A stretch of 64,000 bases of DNA, taken from contig NZ_SUMD01000013.1 in the NCBI RefSeq assembly GCF_005049235.1, forward strand, positions 62,001 to 126,000, in the 5' to 3' direction. A program made the translations under genes and the position numbers. Below are positions 25,371-34,236 of the stretch, one piece after another (the stretch's first letter is position 1; each line of letters begins with the position of its first letter). This stretch comes from Rhodococcus oryzae. GTDB taxonomy: Bacteria; Actinomycetota; Actinomycetes; Mycobacteriales; Mycobacteriaceae. The notes under the pieces are model-generated. The model did no database searches. It was given only the letters and a program-made list of their open reading frames with translations, and was not told the origin of the DNA.

Positions 25371-27149
25371 TCACAGGGACCGGAGGTCCCCTTCCCGGTC
25401 CCTGCCGACGCCGAGCCGTTCGGGCGCGTGCATGCGGGCGAAGGTCCGGCCGATGTCCGAGGGCACCCGGCCGCGGGTGGCCCGGCTGACGAGCACCATG
25501 ACCAGGAAGGCCAGCGGCACGCTCACCGCCGCCGGATAGCCGACCACCGCCCCCGGCCAGCCGGTCATCGTCCAGTCCGCCCAGCCGCCCGGCGCCCCTC
25601 CGACCGCGGTCAGCAGGGCCGCGGCCCCGGCCACCAGGCCACCGGTGACCATCCCGGCCGCCGCCCCGGCCGCCGTCAGCCCACGCCACCAGATGCCGAG
25701 CACCAGCAGCGGGCACAGGGTGGACGCCGCGACGGCGAACACCAGCCCGACGGTCCGGGACAGGTCGACGGACACCATGCCGAGCGCGAGCAACAGCGGC
25801 ACCACCCCCGCCAGCACGGCCGCCACCCGGAAGTCGCGGACCCGGCCACGCAGCACGTCGGTGCTCAGCACGCCCGCGACGCTGACCAGCAGCCCCGAGG
25901 AGGTCGACAGGAACGCGGCGATCGCCCCGGCGGCGACGAGCGCGGCCAGCAACTGGCCGCCGGGGCCGGACAGCACCGACCCGGGCAGCAACAACACCGC
26001 GGCATCCGAGGTGCCGGTGATGAGCAGCTGCGGCACCCACAACCTCGCGAACACCCCGAGCAGGGTCGGGAACAGGTAGAACACGCCGAGCAGCCCGATC
26101 ACCGCCAGCGAGGTCCTCCTGGCCGTCCGGCCGTCCGGGTTGGTGTAGAAGCGGACCAGCACGTGCGGCAGCCCCACCGTGCCGAGGAAGATCCCGATCA
26201 TCAGCGAATACACCTGGAAGAGCGGGTGCTCGCCGCCGAGCCCCGAACCGGGCTCGAGCCAGTCGGCGTCCGTGGCGGGGGCACCCGCGACCACCGGCAC
26301 TGGCGAGCCCGCCTCGAGGACCAGCGAAGTGCCCGCGCCCAGCTCGTGTTCACCAGGCCCCAGGGTGATGATGCCGTCCACGTCAGCGCCGTCGAGGGTT
26401 CCGTGCACGCCCCCGGCGATCGGCCCCGACACCTGGACGACGACATCGGTGGTGATCTCCACCGTGGTGCGCTCCCCCACTGTGGGCGGCGCGGGCGCAC
26501 CGAGATCGTGCTCCTCACCGAGGAAGTGCACCGCGAGCACCAGGGCGGGCACCGCGACCGCCGTGAGCTTGAGCCAGTACTGGAATGCCTGCACGAAGGT
26601 GATCGAGCGCATCCCGCCACCGACCACGTTCGCGATGACGATCAGCGCGACCGCGACCGCGCCGACCCAGGTGGGGATGCCCAACAGGATGCCGACCGTC
26701 AGGCCCGCACCCTGGAACTGCGGGACCATGTACAGAATGCAGATCACCGCCACGACCACCATGGCGAGTTTGCGTAATCGCGTTGAACCCAAGCGAAATT
26801 CGGCGAAGTCGGGAACCGTGTAGGCGCCGGACCTCCGCAGTGGCGCGGCCACGAACAACAGCAACCCCAGATAGCCCGCCGTGAAACCGACCGGATACCA
26901 GAGGGCGTCCGCGCCGTATTTGGCGATCAACCCGGCGACACCGAGAAACGATGCCGCCGACAGGTATTCACCGGAGATCGCGGCGGCGTTCCAGCGTGGA
27001 CCGACGCTGCGCGAGGCGACCAGGAAGTCCGAGGTGGTTCGTGCCAGCCGGACCCCGTAGATGCCGATGGCCACCGTCACCACCGCCGCGGCCAGCAGGC
27101 CGAGCACCGTCGCCACCGGGATGGGCTGTCCGGACACCGTGGCCACCAA
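25371..27149 (-). CDS. second sodium:solute symporter with an enlarged extracytoplasmic loop
   Basis: A 592-residue SSS transporter of the ActP-like type (SDFLVASRSVGPRWNAAAISGEYLSAASFLG, GTVGLPHVLVRFYTNPDG). Between about residues 211 and 308 lies a soluble stretch of nearly 100 residues rich in Val, Thr, Gly and acidic residues (VEITTDVVVQVSGPIAGGV, GIITLGPGEHELG). The first symporter has about 45 residues there. This loop looks beta-rich and may be a ligand or partner site. The start is TTG 27149, or GTG one codon later. It follows a small membrane protein and a LytS/LytTR pair, which probably control it. Confidence 0.88.
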   Translation of the reverse strand: MVATVSGQPIPVATVLGLLAAAVVTVAIGIYGVRLARTTSDFLVASRSVGPRWNAAAISGEYLSAASFLGVAGLIAKYGADALWYPVGFTAGYLGLLLFVAAPLRRSGAYTVPDFAEFRLGSTRLRKLAMVVVAVICILYMVPQFQGAGLTVGILLGIPTWVGAVAVALIVIANVVGGGMRSITFVQAFQYWLKLTAVAVPALVLAVHFLGEEHDLGAPAPPTVGERTTVEITTDVVVQVSGPIAGGVHGTLDGADVDGIITLGPGEHELGAGTSLVLEAGSPVPVVAGAPATDADWLEPGSGLGGEHPLFQVYSLMIGIFLGTVGLPHVLVRFYTNPDGRTARRTSLAVIGLLGVFYLFPTLLGVFARLWVPQLLITGTSDAAVLLLPGSVLSGPGGQLLAALVAAGAIAAFLSTSSGLLVSVAGVLSTDVLRGRVRDFRVAAVLAGVVPLLLALGMVSVDLSRTVGLVFAVAASTLCPLLVLGIWWRGLTAAGAAAGMVTGGLVAGAAALLTAVGGAPGGWADWTMTGWPGAVVGYPAAVSVPLAFLVMVLVSRATRGRVPSDIGRTFARMHAPERLGVGRDREGDLRSL

Positions 27150-27155
27150 CCGCGC

Positions 27156-27530
27156 TCAGTCGTCGGCCAGGTCGACGAACTCTTGCTCGTTGCGTTCCGC
27201 GCGCCCGATGTAGAGCTTGCCGACGATCAACAGCACCGGGTACACCAGGACCCCGAGGACCAGCCAGGGCAGCCGGATCCCGAGCACCTCCGCCTCGGCG
27301 AGCCCGGGGAACGCGATGAGCAGCAGCGGCACCGCGGACAGCAGCCCGGCGGCGAGCAGGGCCAGCCGCAGGGCCAGCCCCAGCTGGGCGCGGACCAGCC
27401 CGCGGATCATCGCGTCGCCGACCTCGGTCTGCTCCTGGACCTCCACCCGGGTGCGCACGATCCGGGCGCCGTGCCGTTTGGCCAGCACCACCCGCTCCCT
27501 CGCCCTCGGCGCTCCCCCTTGCGCGGTCAC
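27156..27530 (-). CDS. small membrane protein, probable symporter accessory subunit
   Basis: A 124-residue protein. A basic N-terminal half of about 50 residues is followed by two transmembrane helices (LGLALRLALLAAGLLSAVPLL and LPWLVLGVLVYPVLLIVGKLYI) and an acidic tail (RAERNEQEFVDLADD). It occupies the position DUF485 proteins take before ActP symporters but is not clearly the same family. GTG 27530 overlaps the LytTR-regulator stop (GTGA), and the symporter start follows within 6 bp, so the three genes form one unit. Confidence 0.78.
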   Translation of the reverse strand: MTAQGGAPRARERVVLAKRHGARIVRTRVEVQEQTEVGDAMIRGLVRAQLGLALRLALLAAGLLSAVPLLLIAFPGLAEAEVLGIRLPWLVLGVLVYPVLLIVGKLYIGRAERNEQEFVDLADD

Positions 27531-28345
27531 CGGCCGGTCCAGCTCTGCCGCGGCGCGCGCACCAACCGATCCTTGAGCTCCCTGGTGTGCCGCCTGCTCA
27601 CCGGCAGCTCGACAGCCGGTCCGTCGCCGACGGCCCGCAGACACACCACCGTGCCGTTGCCGACGCTGCGGATCCCCGTGACCAGCTGCAGCGACACCAG
27701 GTACGAGCGGTGCACCCGCAGGAATCCGGCCTGTTCCCAGCGGCTCTCCAGGGCCGAGATCGGGATCCGCACCAGATGCGACCCGGTCGCCGTGTGCAGC
27801 CTGGCGTAGTCGCCGTCGGCCTCCACCCAGGCCACCGCGGACCGGGGAACCAGGGTCGTGACGCCGCCCAGCTCGACCGGGATCACCTCATCCGCGTCCG
27901 GCTCGGGCCTGCTCGCGCCTGCACGCTCGTGCTGCTGTTTGAGCGCGACGATCCTTCGGACCGATTCCGCCAGCCGTTCCTCACGCAACGGCTTGAGCAG
28001 GTAATCGACGGCTCCGAGGTCGAACGCCGCGACCGCGCGATCGTCGTGCGCGGTCACGAACACCACCGCAGGCGGTTCGGCGAATGCGGCGAGCACCCCG
28101 GCCAGCTCCAGCCCGTCGAGGCCGGCCATGTTGATGTCGAGGAACACCGCGTCGATGGCCGCTGACCTGCCGAGACGATCCTTGATCACCCGCAGCGCGG
28201 TGGTGGCGTCGCTCGCGGTGAGGATGTCGCCGACCGAATCCTGGGCGCGCAGCAAATAGGCCAGCTCGTCGAGGGCGGGGCGCTCATCGTCGACGGCAAG
28301 CACGGTCAGCGGGGCGATCGTCGGCCCATCGGAGTTCTGCGTCAC
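27527..28345 (-). CDS. LytTR-type response regulator
   Basis: A 272-residue regulator with a receiver domain at about 12-130 (acidic AVDDERPALDE, phospho-acceptor Asp70 in FLDINMAGLDG, Lys in YLLKPL) and a C-terminal LytTR DNA-binding domain at about 165-265 (VAWVEADGDYARLHT, FLRVHRSYLVSLQLV). The GTG start is at 28345. It is paired with the LytS-type kinase 43 bp upstream and overlaps the next membrane-protein gene by 4 bp. By analogy with LytS/LytR and BtsS/BtsR pairs it probably senses an extracellular carboxylate and induces the downstream symporter. Confidence 0.9.
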   Translation of the reverse strand: MTQNSDGPTIAPLTVLAVDDERPALDELAYLLRAQDSVGDILTASDATTALRVIKDRLGRSAAIDAVFLDINMAGLDGLELAGVLAAFAEPPAVVFVTAHDDRAVAAFDLGAVDYLLKPLREERLAESVRRIVALKQQHERAGASRPEPDADEVIPVELGGVTTLVPRSAVAWVEADGDYARLHTATGSHLVRIPISALESRWEQAGFLRVHRSYLVSLQLVTGIRSVGNGTVVCLRAVGDGPAVELPVSRRHTRELKDRLVRAPRQSWTGR

Positions 28346-28388
28346 AACGGAACCATCGTGCCATGGGTGAATCCCCCCGCCGTCACAC

Positions 28389-29591
28389 TCAGGCCCGGAT
28401 TCCCGGACGGAACTTCGGCACCCGCATGCTCACCTTGGTGCCCGCGCCCGGCGCCGTCTCCACTACCAGCCCGTAGTCGTTCCCGAACGCGGCGCGCAGT
28501 CGGTCGTCCACGTTCGCCAGGCCGACGTGCGCGGATTCCCTGGCGCTCGGCCGGTCGCCGCCGGACTCGATCGCGTCCAGCGAGCCCGAGCGCAACAGCT
28601 CGGGATCCATGCCGACGCCGTCGTCCTCCACGCTGATGACGCAGTCGGTGCCCTCGTCCGCCGCGACTATGCTCACGGTTCCACCCTGCGGCTTACTCGA
28701 GATCCCGTGCCGCACGGCGTTTTCCACCAGGGGTTGTAGTGCAAGGAACGGCAGCACGACGCCAAGCACCTCCGGGGCGACCTGCAGGCGTACCTCGAGG
28801 GCCTTGCCGAACCGGGCCCGCTCGAGGGTCAGATACCTGTCGATATTGCGCAGTTCGTCGGCCAGCAGGGTGTACTCGCCCGCTGACCGGAACGAGTACC
28901 GGGTGAAGTCGGCGAACTCGAGGATCAGCTCCCTCGCCCGGTCCGGATCGGTACGGACGAAGGACGCCACCGTGTTGAGTGCGTTGTAGATGAAGTGTGG
29001 GCTGATCTGCGCGCGCAGGGCGCGCACCTCGGCGCGGTCCAGCCGCGCCCGGGACGCGTCGAGCTCGGCCAGCTCGATCTGGCTGCACGCATACCGGGCA
29101 ACCTCCGTGATCGCACCCAGCAGGCCGGGGCCGGGCGCACCCGCAGTCACCACACCCATCACCCCGACCACCCCGGAATCCTCGATCAGCAGCGGTTGGG
29201 CGATCAACGACCCGACCTCGGGCTTGCCGAGTTCGGCCGATTCGACCAGTACCCGTCGCTCACCGGCGACGGCCCGGAGCCCGGCCTCCCGAAACCGCTC
29301 GGCCAGGTCCGTGTGCGGTCCGTGCCAGGCCAGCAGCGCCCCGTCCGCGGAGGCCAGCGCCACCGCATCCGCACCGGTCAGTACCTGCAGGTGCGGGGCG
29401 GCCTCGGCTGCGGACGTGGCGTCGAGACCGCGGCGCAGCGGTTTCGCGGCGAGGGCGGCCGTGTGCAGGGTGGCGTGCACGGCTCGCTCCGCGGGCGTGG
29501 TGAGTGTTCTGCGGCCGCGCAGCCACCACGCGCCGAGCGCGAGGGCCGCGGCGACGATGACCAGCAGAACCGCGGCGGTGGTGCCGGTCAC
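28389..29591 (-). CDS. LytS-type sensor histidine kinase
   Basis: A 400-residue kinase with one N-terminal transmembrane helix (about 5-24), a GAF-like sensory region (about 65-175), the His-kinase motif LRAQISPHFIYNALNT (His199) of the HisKA_7TM/LytS family, and a HATPase domain (VENAVRHGISSKPQGG, SVEDDGVGMDPE, GLANVDDRLRAAFG). Its GTG overlaps the stop of the MmcQ-like gene by 4 bp, and the regulator gene lies downstream. The multi-helix input domain of classical LytS is absent, so the signal is likely cytoplasmic. Confidence 0.9.
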   Translation of the reverse strand: MTGTTAAVLLVIVAAALALGAWWLRGRRTLTTPAERAVHATLHTAALAAKPLRRGLDATSAAEAAPHLQVLTGADAVALASADGALLAWHGPHTDLAERFREAGLRAVAGERRVLVESAELGKPEVGSLIAQPLLIEDSGVVGVMGVVTAGAPGPGLLGAITEVARYACSQIELAELDASRARLDRAEVRALRAQISPHFIYNALNTVASFVRTDPDRARELILEFADFTRYSFRSAGEYTLLADELRNIDRYLTLERARFGKALEVRLQVAPEVLGVVLPFLALQPLVENAVRHGISSKPQGGTVSIVAADEGTDCVISVEDDGVGMDPELLRSGSLDAIESGGDRPSARESAHVGLANVDDRLRAAFGNDYGLVVETAPGAGTKVSMRVPKFRPGIRA

Positions 29592-29962
29592 CGGTCCCGA
29601 CCCTCATCGAGCAGGGCGAGCAGCTTCCGCGGGGCGACCGTGCGGTACGCGTCCTCGACGATGTCCGCGATGTCGTCCCACTCCTGCGGGCGGTCGAGGT
29701 ACACGCCGATCCAGCCGCGCCCGCCCACATAGGGCGGCACGAAGAAGCGCTCCGGGTCACGGGCCACCCAATCCGACTGCGCCCCGGCGGGCGCCGCCGC
29801 CCAGAAGGCCAGCCGGTCGTCGTGATGGTGGTCGGAGAGGGTCACGAACTGCGGGGCCTTGCGGACGAACCAGGCCGGTTCGCCGTGGCTGATCCGCTCC
29901 GTCGCCTCGGGCATCCGCAGGCACAGCTCGCGGAGCCGGTCGAGCGGGCTGGTCGCGGTCAT
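29588..29962 (-). CDS. MmcQ/YjbR-family DNA-binding-like protein
   Basis: A 124-residue protein of the MmcQ/YjbR fold: LRELCLRMPEATERISHGEPAWFVRKAPQFV at the start, RFFVPPYVGGRGWIGVYLD in the middle, and EDAYRTVAPRKLLALL at the end. The family has a double-wing fold related to DNA-binding proteins, but its function is unsettled. It starts the five-gene minus-strand operon that runs through the kinase, regulator, small membrane protein and symporter. Confidence 0.88.
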   Translation of the reverse strand: MTATSPLDRLRELCLRMPEATERISHGEPAWFVRKAPQFVTLSDHHHDDRLAFWAAAPAGAQSDWVARDPERFFVPPYVGGRGWIGVYLDRPQEWDDIADIVEDAYRTVAPRKLLALLDEGRDR

Positions 29963-30086
29963 GAGTAGACGCTACGACAGCCCGGGCACCGGGAGCCGGA
30001 TCCGGCGATTTCGGCGAATCACCCCACGAGCAGCGGACGTCTCATACCGTGTGACAACCCAGCCGTCTGATTGAAAGGCGAACCAC

Positions 30087-30695
30087 ATGAGACATCGCCC
30101 CTACCGATTACCGACGGTGGCTCTTGCCGCCGGCGCGGCCATCGCATTGACCGGGGGCGTTGCCCTCGCCGCCGAGCTCGATCCCGGCCAGACGACCGGA
30201 CCCGTCCGCTTCTCCGCGGTGGACAAGGGTGACTGCAACGCCTTCTTCACGATCGAGAACCAGACCAACATCACGACGTACACCATCGACTTCCGCATCG
30301 ACGACGAGCCGTTGACCGGACCCGACTGGGGGCAGACGCCGCCCGGCCCCACCGGCCGCACCGAGGGACTGGAATCGAAGGCAGAGTTCCCGACCTGGCC
30401 GGAGTTCCCAAACACGCCAGAAACTCCGATGGTCAAAGACCGGGAGACCGTGACGGCCACCTACACGCTGAACCTGAAGACCGACCTCGACCCGACCGAT
30501 CCGCCGCTGCCGAACCCTGCCGCAGGCACCCACAAGCTGGACTACCGGATGGTCCTCGGCCCGCCCGGCAACCTCGGTGACGGCGGCCCGGAGTGGATCG
30601 GCGACCGCCAATGGCACACGACCACCATCACCGGCTGTAATCCGCCCGCAGGTTCAGCCGACTTCGGTTCCCTCGGTTCGCTGTTCGGTTCCTGA
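30087..30695 (+). CDS. secreted protein of unknown function
   Basis: A 202-residue protein with a clear signal peptide (MRHRPYRLPTVALAAGAAIA, likely cleavage after VALA near residue 28). The mature part looks like a beta-sandwich: Asn/Thr-rich strands (FFTIENQTNITTYTIDFRID) and a long Pro-rich linker. There are two Cys (GDCNAFF near the start and TGCNPP near the end) that may form a disulfide. The C-terminal SADFGSLGSLFGS resembles tails of other exported corynebacterial-type proteins. No enzyme motif is visible. GAAAGG lies upstream of the ATG. Confidence 0.78.
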   Translation: MRHRPYRLPTVALAAGAAIALTGGVALAAELDPGQTTGPVRFSAVDKGDCNAFFTIENQTNITTYTIDFRIDDEPLTGPDWGQTPPGPTGRTEGLESKAEFPTWPEFPNTPETPMVKDRETVTATYTLNLKTDLDPTDPPLPNPAAGTHKLDYRMVLGPPGNLGDGGPEWIGDRQWHTTTITGCNPPAGSADFGSLGSLFGS

Positions 30696-30706
30696 GGCGG
30701 AACCGG

Positions 30707-31927
30707 TCACGGGGTGCCCGGGCAGGTGTTCGGCGCGGGCACCCCGGCGAACCGGTCCGCGATCCAGGCCACCGCGCCCGGGGTGGCCCGCGGGTCGGCG
30801 TGCCCCTCACCCGGCCGCGACTCCAGCGCGACCACGTCGCCGAGGGCACAGGCCTTCGTCACCGCCGCCCTTGTCCAGTCCGCGAGGATCAGATCGTCGG
30901 TGTCCCCGACCACCACCAGCATCGGCGCCTCGGTGCGTTGCTGCGGCAGCGCGATCCGCTCCAGCCATGCCCGCATCCGATCGGTGTCGGCGGTGGTCAG
31001 CGGGAGGCTGTCGGCCCGGGTGATCTGCACCGCCGCATCCCATTTCCGCTCGGCGGCAGGCCCGGTGCACGACATCAAGATCTCGCGACTGTCCGCCAGC
31101 GCGCCCCGGATGTAGTTCGCCGGATCGAGGCCGCTGTGCTGCGCCTCGCTGCCCGCGAGCAGCATCGGCAGGAAGATCTGTTGCGGCAGCGTAAGCGAGA
31201 TTCCGCCGAGGTCGTCGGCGATATGCGAGAGGTCGGCTGCCGGGGACAGGTTTGCCGCGCCGACGAACTCGAGCCCGTCGCCGTATCCGGCCGCGTGTTC
31301 GGCCGCTGCCCACGACGCCTGACCACCCTGCGAGAGGCCGAGCGCCGCCCAGCGGTTCGAGGTGCTCGGCACCGCCACCCGAGCCGCCCGGACGCCGTCG
31401 ATCAGGTTGTAGGCGGCTGACTTCGGCTCCAGGTACGGGTGCGGTCCCGGGGTACCGAGCCCCTGGTAGTCGGAGGCGACGACGACGTAGCCCCGCTCGA
31501 GCAGCGCGGTGACCATACCGACGGCCCCGAGCAGGTCGGGGTACTGCGAGGGCGCACACTCGTCGGTGACGCCGGTGGTGCCGTGCCCGACGGTGACAAT
31601 CGGCCACCCACCCTCCGGCGCGGGTCCCGGCGGGACGAAGACCGTGCCGGACACCTCGGTTCCGCTGCCGTCCAGTCCCGAGGTGGATCGGTAGACGAGC
31701 TTGCGGGCGGTGACCGGGCCGTGCGGAGTCACCGCCGTGGTCTCGGCGACCGGCAGGTCCTCGATCAGCGCCCCTCGCTCGTTGCCGACGGGCGCCGGGG
31801 CCGACGTGATCGCGGCATCCGCGGAGGAGGTCGTGGCGTCGCGGACGGACTCGGCGGGGGCATCGGAGCAGCCGGCGGCGAGCGCCACACACACGATCAC
31901 GGAGAGGATCACCTTGGTCCGGTTCAC
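30707..31927 (-). CDS. lipase-family lipoprotein (secretory lipase-like)
   Basis: A 406-residue alpha/beta hydrolase with a lipoprotein signal (lipobox AAGC, Cys20). Recognisable are VTVGHGTTGVTDECAPSQ (oxyanion region), VVASDYQGLG, the nucleophile elbow LGLSQGGQAS, a late VVGDTDDLI with the acid, and PGEGHADPRAT with the His. It is the second hydrolase in this window of the LIP/secretory-lipase type. It would act on esters at the cell surface. The ATG is at 31927. It converges on the secreted-protein gene with 11 bp between stops. Confidence 0.88.
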   Translation of the reverse strand: MNRTKVILSVIVCVALAAGCSDAPAESVRDATTSSADAAITSAPAPVGNERGALIEDLPVAETTAVTPHGPVTARKLVYRSTSGLDGSGTEVSGTVFVPPGPAPEGGWPIVTVGHGTTGVTDECAPSQYPDLLGAVGMVTALLERGYVVVASDYQGLGTPGPHPYLEPKSAAYNLIDGVRAARVAVPSTSNRWAALGLSQGGQASWAAAEHAAGYGDGLEFVGAANLSPAADLSHIADDLGGISLTLPQQIFLPMLLAGSEAQHSGLDPANYIRGALADSREILMSCTGPAAERKWDAAVQITRADSLPLTTADTDRMRAWLERIALPQQRTEAPMLVVVGDTDDLILADWTRAAVTKACALGDVVALESRPGEGHADPRATPGAVAWIADRFAGVPAPNTCPGTP

Positions 31928-31959
31928 GATCCGATTGTGCCCGAGCTACGCCCGGGCGC

Positions 31960-33549
31960 TCACCACCGCGACCGCCGCACCCTCGACTCGGCCGCGACCT
32001 CTTCGATGTCGAGCCCGTCGAGCACGTACCTCAGCACCTCGTCGTCGAGTTCGCCCGCGTTCCTGGCCGCGATCAGCGCCGCCCGCTGGTCCTGGAGAAC
32101 CCCGCGACGCAACCGGTTGAACACCGCGCTCGCCCGCAGCGCCTTGGCCTCGTGATCGCTGACCTCCTCCGCCCGATCCACGTTCGCCCTTGCCTCGGAC
32201 ACCCGCTTGACCCGCTGCACCAGCGCCGACAGCTCCGCGGTCGGCATCCCGGCGGGCGGATCCCGTAGCGCCTCCTCGAGGAACTGCGCGGCCGCGTCGT
32301 GAGAGATCCGCCGCGCGAGCATCATCTGCTCGCCCTGTCGCTGATCCTCATCCGGATCGGCCACGTCGAGCTGCCGGATCAGAAGTGGCAGCGTCAGGCC
32401 CTGGATCAGCAGCGTCCCAACCGCCACGGTGAAGGCGACCGCCACGATGACGCCTCGTCCGGGGAACGGATCGCCCGCCAGGGTCGTCAGCGGCACACCG
32501 GACGCGGCGGCGAGGGTGACGACGCCGCGCATCCCCGCCCAGGAGATCACCAGGTTCTGGCGCCAGCCCTCACTCCTGGCCTGGGTGGCGAAGATCCACA
32601 CGGGGCGGATCAGGATCACCAGGGCGAGGATCGCCAGCCCGTAGGCGAAGATGTGGTGGACGGGGAGCCCCTCGTCGCGCACGTCCTCGATGACGAACCG
32701 CAACTGTAGTCCCATGTAGGCGAAGACGAAGGTCTCCATCACCAGGTCGATCGTCGGCCACACCGCGCTCTCCTGGAGACGGGTGGAGACGGACTCGTCC
32801 CCGACATCGCGCCCGAGGACGAATCCCGCCGTGACGACGGCGAGCACCCCGGAGGCATGGATCTCCTCCGCCGCGAAGTACGCGGCGAACGGCAGCAGCA
32901 ACCCCAGCACGGTCTCCATCGGCGGGTCCGCGATCCGCGCGCGGACGAACCGGACCGCGAACGAAAGGACAAGCCCGACAAGGACTCCGCCCACGACCTC
33001 GTACAGGAAGTACAACACCGGCGACCCGATCGCGATCTTCCTGCCGGTGACCGCCGCGGTCGCCAGGGCGAACAGGGTCAGCGCCGCAGCATCGTTGACC
33101 AGGGACTCGCCCTTGAGGATCGCCATCATGCGGCGAGGCAGACCCAGCTTCCGGCCCACCGCGACCGCGGCCACGGCGTCGGGCGGCGCCACCACGGCAC
33201 CGAGAACGAGCGCGGCTCCCAGCGTCAGCTCCGGCACCAGCCAGTTGGCGAACCATCCGACGGCGAAGGTGGTGACGACGACCATGCCGATGCCGAGCCG
33301 CAGGATGGGTGCGAGATTGCGACGAAAGGTACTGAACGAGAAGTCGAGTGCCGCCGAGTAGAGCAGTGGCGGGAGGACGACGCCGAGCATCAGCTCCGGC
33401 GAGAGCTCGAGGCGAGGGAGTCCGGGGATGAACGAGGCGGCGCCTCCGATGGCGACGAGCACCAGGGGGACCTGGAGATCGAACCGCTTGGCGAAGCCCG
33501 TCACGGCCATGGCGACGATCACGACGAGGAACAGCCAGGTGACCGTCAT
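31960..33549 (-). CDS. Na+/H+ antiporter, CPA1 (NhaP-like)
   Basis: A 529-residue antiporter with 12-13 membrane helices. The ion-binding motif GESLVNDAAAL (Asn-Asp pair) and the preceding VVAPPDAVAAVAVGRKLGLPRR are typical of CPA1. A hydrophilic C-terminal domain of about 130 residues (from about 400) is helical and charged, probably regulatory. It exchanges Na+ or K+ for H+ across the cytoplasmic membrane. The start is ATG 33549, five bases from the stop of the upstream DCC gene. Confidence 0.92.
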   Translation of the reverse strand: MTVTWLFLVVIVAMAVTGFAKRFDLQVPLVLVAIGGAASFIPGLPRLELSPELMLGVVLPPLLYSAALDFSFSTFRRNLAPILRLGIGMVVVTTFAVGWFANWLVPELTLGAALVLGAVVAPPDAVAAVAVGRKLGLPRRMMAILKGESLVNDAAALTLFALATAAVTGRKIAIGSPVLYFLYEVVGGVLVGLVLSFAVRFVRARIADPPMETVLGLLLPFAAYFAAEEIHASGVLAVVTAGFVLGRDVGDESVSTRLQESAVWPTIDLVMETFVFAYMGLQLRFVIEDVRDEGLPVHHIFAYGLAILALVILIRPVWIFATQARSEGWRQNLVISWAGMRGVVTLAAASGVPLTTLAGDPFPGRGVIVAVAFTVAVGTLLIQGLTLPLLIRQLDVADPDEDQRQGEQMMLARRISHDAAAQFLEEALRDPPAGMPTAELSALVQRVKRVSEARANVDRAEEVSDHEAKALRASAVFNRLRRGVLQDQRAALIAARNAGELDDEVLRYVLDGLDIEEVAAESRVRRSRW

Positions 33550-33553
33550 CGGC

Positions 33554-33937
33554 CTAGTTCACCGCGCAGCTTCCGCCCTTACCCGGCAGCCGATGCCTGT
33601 TGGCCGCCACCCAGCGGTACAGGAGGTCCTGGAGTTGGCGAATGCCCCAGATCCTGTAGACGAACAAGGGGATTCGGGTGCCGAGCACCCCCGAGAGCGC
33701 GGCGTTGATGGCACCCGCACCCGCGTACCGGTCACCGCGCGAGTCCACCGCCCATGCCTGCTCGAGCGCGGCCTCGGTGTCCACCCCGAATCTCTCCGGC
33801 GCGCCGCGCTGCTGCAGCGCGACCGTGCTGACCCGACCGCGGCGGTCGATGCGGTCGAGGAACTTCGCGCTACGTACACAGAAGCCGCAATCCCGATCGA
33901 ACAACAGCTCCACCGTGTACGGGGAATGATCAGGCAT
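33554..33937 (-). CDS. DCC-family thiol-disulfide oxidoreductase-like protein (DUF393)
   Basis: A 127-residue thioredoxin-like protein with the N-terminal motif LFDRDCGFCVRSAKFLDRID (C-x-x-C at about residues 17-20), the hallmark of DCC1/YuxK (DUF393) proteins. The YAGAGAINAALSGVLGTRIPLFVYRIWGIR part is also standard. The redox partner is unknown. ATG 33937 begins 10-11 residues before the first strand. The antiporter gene follows 4 bp downstream. Confidence 0.88.
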   Translation of the reverse strand: MPDHSPYTVELLFDRDCGFCVRSAKFLDRIDRRGRVSTVALQQRGAPERFGVDTEAALEQAWAVDSRGDRYAGAGAINAALSGVLGTRIPLFVYRIWGIRQLQDLLYRWVAANRHRLPGKGGSCAVN

Positions 33938-33959
33938 TGCGGCTCCTGTTCGGGATCGG

Positions 33960-34148
33960 CTATTCGTTCGGGATGATCTTCTTGGCCGCGTCCTGGGCCT
34001 TGTCGACGTGCTGGGCGTACTTGCCGCCGGTCTTCTCGTCGATGAAGTCGCCCGCCTTGTCAACGGCGTCCTCGATCTTGTCGGAGTGCTGGGCGGCAGC
34101 CTCCTTGCCCTTGCCGAACAGGCCCTTGAGGGTGTCCATGAAGCTCAT
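33960..34148 (-). CDS. MT0933-like (Rv0909-type) small helical protein
   Basis: A 62-residue protein, strongly charged and amphipathic: DTLKGLFGKGKEAAAQHSDKIED then AVDKAGDFIDEKTGGKYAQHVDKAQDAAKKI. It matches the MT0933-like family remembered for Rv0909, annotated as the antitoxin of Rv0910. The same P-ATPase neighbour (CtpE) is present upstream, as in M. tuberculosis, but the Rv0910-like gene is 11 kb away. GGAG precedes ATG 34148. It may act instead as a general stress or CsbD-like helical protein. Confidence 0.85.
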   Translation of the reverse strand: MSFMDTLKGLFGKGKEAAAQHSDKIEDAVDKAGDFIDEKTGGKYAQHVDKAQDAAKKIIPNE

Positions 34149-34236
34149 AGCGTCTCCTCTTCCGGTGCCGACCAGGCACCTTGGGTCGCCGGGGCGTTCC
34201 CCCCGCTTCGACCCCAGTCTCACAGAGATCCCTTGG

